A DNA stretch of 7,543 nt from Syntrophorhabdaceae bacterium. GTDB lineage: Bacteria; Desulfobacterota; Syntrophorhabdia; Syntrophorhabdales; Syntrophorhabdaceae. The translations under genes and the position numbers were made by a program. The notes below the pieces were generated by a model. The model was not told where the DNA came from. It made no database searches and was given only the letters and a program-made list of their open reading frames with translations. This document shows positions 5,510 to 7,543 of the stretch, piece after piece (within the stretch, counting starts at the first letter, position 1; every line of letters starts with the position of its first letter). The stretch covers positions 1 through 7,543 of the forward strand of contig JAOAHW010000214.1 of assembly GCA_026415015.1 (NCBI GenBank), written 5' to 3'.

Positions 5510-5540
5510 ATTATATCGCATATCTTTAGTATGAAATCAA
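5510..5540 (-). promoter_or_regulatory. Promoter candidate for tRNA-Arg
   Basis: A perfect TATAAT lies on the minus strand (5515-5510), ten bases before the mature tRNA 5' end. The best -35 is TTGATT (5540-5535) with a long 19-nt spacer, so the -10 is more secure than the -35. Transcription would start close to the tRNA, leaving only a few bases of 5' leader. Confidence 0.5.
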
Positions 5541-5542
5541 TC

Positions 5543-5571
5543 TTGAAATAAAAATTATTATGGTTTATGCT
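5543..5571 (+). promoter_or_regulatory. Promoter candidate for purC
   Basis: TTGAAA (5543-5548, 5 of 6 matches) and TATGCT (5566-5571, 4 of 6 matches) are separated by 17 nt. The start near 5578 gives a leader of about 104 nt to purC. The -35 lies 2 bp from the proposed tRNA -35 on the opposite strand, so the promoters are back to back. I see no PUR box or purine riboswitch. Confidence 0.45.
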
Positions 5572-5637
5572 GAATAATTTCAGGTTAGCTTCTGGCTATG
5601 ACAGTAGAATGGAAATCAAAAAAACATGAAGTCTATC

Positions 5638-5661
5638 GTCTATAGTCGTTAGTCTATAGTC
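5638..5661 (+). repeat. Tandem GTCTATAGTC repeat in the purC leader
   Basis: GTCTATAGTC occurs at 5638-5647 and again at 5652-5661, a 14-nt period. Degenerate copies flank it (GTCTATC at 5631-5637 and AATCTATGG just before the Shine-Dalgarno). The unit is a near-palindrome: 8 of 10 positions match its own reverse complement. It lies 20-44 nt upstream of the purC ATG. Confidence 0.7.
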
Positions 5662-5681
5662 TGAATCTATGGGAGGTAATT

Positions 5682-6560
5682 ATGAAAGAAACACTGAGGG
5701 AGACAGATTTAAGAGATATTGGTGCAGTAAAAAGGGGTAAGGTCAGGGATGTATATGATTTAGGTGACAGACTTCTTATAGTGGCAACTGATAGGCTTTC
5801 AGCCTTTGATGTGGTTTTGCCTACAGGTATACCTGGAAAGGGCAAGGTCTTAACACAACTCTCTATCTATTGGTTTAAACAGATGGAGGGGATTGTGGAG
5901 AACCACCTCATAGAGACAGATGTAGAAAATTTCCCTGAACCCTTAAAGAGATATGCACCCATGCTCAAAGACAGGAGCATGCTCGTAAAAAAGACAAAGG
6001 TCATACCTGTTGAGTGCGTTGTCAGGGGGTATCTGGCAGGCTCAGGCTGGAAGGATTATAAAGAGACAGGGAGTATCTGCGGGATAAAACTCCCACCAAA
6101 CCTCATAGAGTCAGCAAGACTGCCAGAGGCTATATTCACACCCACCACAAAGGCAGAGGAAGGCCATGATATGGCAATCACAGAAAAACAACTCATAGAT
6201 ATTACAGGTGAAAAACTCGCCACACAATTAAAAGATTTGAGCATCGCCATATACAATAAGGCATGCCATATAGCAGAGAAAAAAGGCATTATAATTGCCG
6301 ATACAAAGTTCGAGTTCGGCATGATTGACAACAGGATTATACTGATTGATGAGATATTGACACCTGATTCATCGAGATTCTGGTCTGTAAGAGACTATAA
6401 ACCAGGCAAATCCCAGGATAGCTATGACAAACAGATTGTAAGAGACTATCTCAACACCCTTGATTGGGATAAACAGTATCCAGGGCCTGAACTACCTGAA
6501 GAGATAGTGGAAAAAACAGCAAGGAGATACCAGGAGATCTTTGAGATATTAACAGGTTGA
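5682..6560 (+). CDS. purC: Phosphoribosylaminoimidazole-succinocarboxamide synthase (SAICAR synthetase)
   Basis: This enzyme joins CAIR and aspartate using ATP to make SAICAR, a cytosolic step in de novo purine synthesis. At 292 residues it belongs to the longer, yeast ADE1-like form rather than the ~237-residue E. coli form. Family motifs are intact: KRGKVRDVYDLGDRLLIVATDRLSAFD (first part 17-33, ending at 43) forms the ATP-binding N-domain. VVRGYLAGSGWKDY (113-126), IFTPTTKAEEGHD (151-163), IADTKFEFG (205-213) and LIDEILTPDSSRFW (221-234) build the substrate and metal sites. The ATG follows GGGAGGT (5671-5677) at good spacing. The gene is alone, with no other pur gene in the window, and its 3' end converges on plsC with a 62-bp gap. 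No frameshift or missing key residue is seen. Confidence 0.97.
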   Translation: MKETLRETDLRDIGAVKRGKVRDVYDLGDRLLIVATDRLSAFDVVLPTGIPGKGKVLTQLSIYWFKQMEGIVENHLIETDVENFPEPLKRYAPMLKDRSMLVKKTKVIPVECVVRGYLAGSGWKDYKETGSICGIKLPPNLIESARLPEAIFTPTTKAEEGHDMAITEKQLIDITGEKLATQLKDLSIAIYNKACHIAEKKGIIIADTKFEFGMIDNRIILIDEILTPDSSRFWSVRDYKPGKSQDSYDKQIVRDYLNTLDWDKQYPGPELPEEIVEKTARRYQEIFEILTG

Positions 6561-6598
6561 CGATATAAGGTTTATAATTCAACTATTCCCAAAAGTGA

Positions 6599-6613
6599 AC
6601 ACCTCATAGGTGT
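6599..6613. repeat. Perfect hairpin between convergent purC and plsC
   Basis: ACACCT (6599-6604) and AGGTGT (6608-6613) form a perfect 6-bp stem with a CAT loop, in the 62-bp gap between the two stop codons. Neither strand has a T-run directly after the stem, so it is not a standard intrinsic terminator. It may be a weak bidirectional terminator or an mRNA 3'-end stabiliser, or chance. Confidence 0.45.
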
Positions 6614-6622
6614 AGAAAATGG

Positions 6623-7315
6623 CTATTTGAGCCTTTCTATCCCAGACCTCACAGCCTCCATAAGTTTGGCTCTTGTGGAAGAGGTGCCTTCTGGATGGTA
6701 TACAGGCCTTGCTATTGTGATGTATATTATACCCTTTGATTTAGGTACATAGAAGCCCTCAGGCTGTAGCTCCCCTGTGCCTTTGATGGCCACAGGGACT
6801 ATAGGCACATGTGTTTTTATAGCAAGGTTGAACCCTCCTCTTTTAAAGGGAAGAAGCCTATCCCCTTTGCCCCATGTCCCCTCTGGAAAGATTAATACAT
6901 TCTTGCCTTCTTTTAGATATTGGGCTGCCCTGTTTAGAGACTCCACTGCCCTACGGGGCCTTTTTCTATCCATAGCAATATGCCCCCCTGCCCTTAATGC
7001 CCATCCTAAAAAAGGCACAGAAAAGAGTTCTTTTTTTGCAACCCATTTGAAAGGCACATCCAAAGAACAGTATAGAGCAAATATATCCAGAACACTCTCG
7101 TGGTTACACATGAAGATACAGGGGGATGTCTTGATATTTTCATTACCCCCTATGACTACCTTTATGCCACATACAAAAAGATGTAACCTTGCCCATATCC
7201 TTGCAAGTCTATCATTTATCCTTCCAGCGGCATCAAAAGGTGCTATGATAACAGCCATAAAAGACAGGAATATTGTTGAAAATACGAGGTTTAATAATAT
7301 TATTAACTTCCTCAT
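6623..7315 (-). CDS. plsC: 1-acyl-sn-glycerol-3-phosphate acyltransferase (PlsC/LPLAT family)
   Basis: At 230 residues it has the usual PlsC length. It transfers an acyl chain from acyl-ACP or acyl-CoA to lysophosphatidate, making phosphatidate at the inner membrane. An N-terminal hydrophobic segment (about 4-26) anchors it. The catalytic HX4D box is NHESVLD (H72, D77). Motif II runs through KWVAKKELFSVPFLGWALR (90-108) to GGHIAMDRK. Motif III is FPEGTWG (143-149), where the common residue after GT is Arg or Lys, and motif IV is VPIVPVAI (170-177). ATG 7315 is the furthest upstream start possible, since an in-frame TAA lies at 7321-7319. The Shine-Dalgarno is weak (a GAAGAAG tract only). Motif II similarity favours AGPAT, but another lysophospholipid acyltransferase role cannot be excluded. 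The gene lies 97 bp after the DUF2284-like gene on the same strand. Confidence 0.9.
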   Translation of the reverse strand: MRKLIILLNLVFSTIFLSFMAVIIAPFDAAGRINDRLARIWARLHLFVCGIKVVIGGNENIKTSPCIFMCNHESVLDIFALYCSLDVPFKWVAKKELFSVPFLGWALRAGGHIAMDRKRPRRAVESLNRAAQYLKEGKNVLIFPEGTWGKGDRLLPFKRGGFNLAIKTHVPIVPVAIKGTGELQPEGFYVPKSKGIIYITIARPVYHPEGTSSTRAKLMEAVRSGIERLK

Positions 7316-7412
7316 GGTTTATCTTCTTCTGGTCTTTTTGGGCTAAACAACAGGGATATTTTTAATATATTTTTTTGACTCTAAAGTAACATCCACCCTT
7401 TAGATGAAGGGC
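7316..7412 (-). other. AT-rich gap upstream of plsC; no clear promoter or terminator
   Basis: This 97-bp stretch contains an inverted repeat CTAAAG/CTTTAG (7381-7386 and 7398-7403) with an 11-nt loop and no following T-run on the minus strand. A TATATT/TTAAAAAT-rich stretch (7359-7374) could serve as a -10 for plsC, but no well-spaced -35 is seen. plsC may therefore be co-transcribed with the gene upstream. Confidence 0.35.
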
Positions 7413-7543
7413 CTATTCAATAAGCACAAGACCGAATATATCTCTCTCTTGCTTATGGTTCTTCACTACACTAATTGGAAGTTTATGTCTCATTGCAGTC
7501 TTGAAGACATCTATCCCGCATGACTCCATAGATGGTCTTGCCC
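7413..7543 (-). CDS. C-terminal end of a DUF2284-like predicted metal-binding protein (partial)
   Basis: The frame is open from the window edge to TAG (7415-7413), about 43 codons. The sequence begins ARPSMESCGIDVFKTAM and ends FGLVLIE. From memory this matches the C-terminal end of DUF2284 predicted metal-binding proteins, where ARPSxExxGIDVFxT and a final GLVLI are conserved. The Cys-rich metal-binding part would lie outside the window. The function of this family is not established. It is the likely upstream neighbour of plsC on the minus strand. The short fragment limits certainty; the frame and the motif are visible, the family name is recognition only. Confidence 0.65.
   Translation of the reverse strand, partial: ARPSMESCGIDVFKTAMRHKLPISVVKNHKQERDIFGLVLIE

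Noticed and set aside
5578..5681. Purine riboswitch or PUR box in the purC leader
   Set aside because: I could find neither the conserved three-way junction core of a purine riboswitch nor a PUR box; only the short repeat is present.
6557..6578. TTGACG and TATAAT just after purC as a promoter
   Set aside because: The spacer is only 10 nt and no plus-strand gene follows; it is AT-rich intergenic coincidence.
6777..7346. Plus-strand open frame of 189 codons opposite plsC
   Set aside because: It is the antisense shadow of a well-supported acyltransferase, with no recognisable domain or ribosome site.
7381..7403. CTAAAG/CTTTAG inverted repeat as terminator of the DUF2284-like gene
   Set aside because: The stem is short and AT-rich and on the minus strand it is followed by A-rich, not T-rich, sequence.
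1..7543. CRISPR array, insertion sequence or integrated element
   Set aside because: There are no regularly spaced direct repeats, no transposase or integrase frame, and no second copy of the tRNA end that would mark an attachment site.

Overview
The window looks like chromosomal DNA from a Gram-negative, probably anaerobic bacterium. It encodes a Tat-exported iron-sulfur protein with a diheme cytochrome b partner, an exported alpha-2-macroglobulin-type protein, and genes that favour AGA/AGG and ATA codons at moderate-to-low GC. By general resemblance a Nitrospirota or Desulfobacterota lineage seems plausible, but this is inference: no taxonomic marker is present. No CRISPR array, transposon, integrase or clearly novel multi-gene system is visible.

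Left part (1-2400). The minus strand carries the first ~566 codons of a bacterial alpha-2-macroglobulin-like protein, which runs off the left edge. It is divergent from a complete Hsp20 small heat-shock gene that ends at a clear intrinsic terminator. The two share a 205-bp intergenic region with a promoter candidate on each strand.

Middle part (2400-3240). A 105-residue protein with CxH and CxxC pairs, resembling small phage-type proteins, probably starts at a GTG rather than the more upstream ATG. It is followed by a cold-shock protein gene with a strong UP-element/extended -10 promoter, a leader of about 110 nt and a textbook terminator.

Electron-transfer operon (3310-5426). Three genes are joined by overlapping ends: a Tat-exported four-motif ferredoxin with a C-terminal membrane anchor (FdnH/HybA-like), a four-helix diheme cytochrome b (FdnI-like), and a small cyclophilin-fold protein. 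No catalytic dehydrogenase or hydrogenase subunit lies beside them. The ferredoxin has Gly where the second Cys of motif III is expected, the position whose loss gives a [3Fe-4S] cluster in relatives.

Right part (5427-7543). A tRNA-Arg(CCU) on the minus strand abuts the stop codon of the operon's last gene with no gap. Its promoter lies back to back with that of purC (SAICAR synthetase). purC converges on a PlsC-type acyltransferase, and the window ends in the C-terminal 43 codons of a likely DUF2284 metal-binding protein upstream of it. The most interesting points are the ferredoxin's missing cysteine, the orphan FdnHI-like module with its cyclophilin-fold partner, the tRNA/CDS abutment, and the small phage-like Cys protein.
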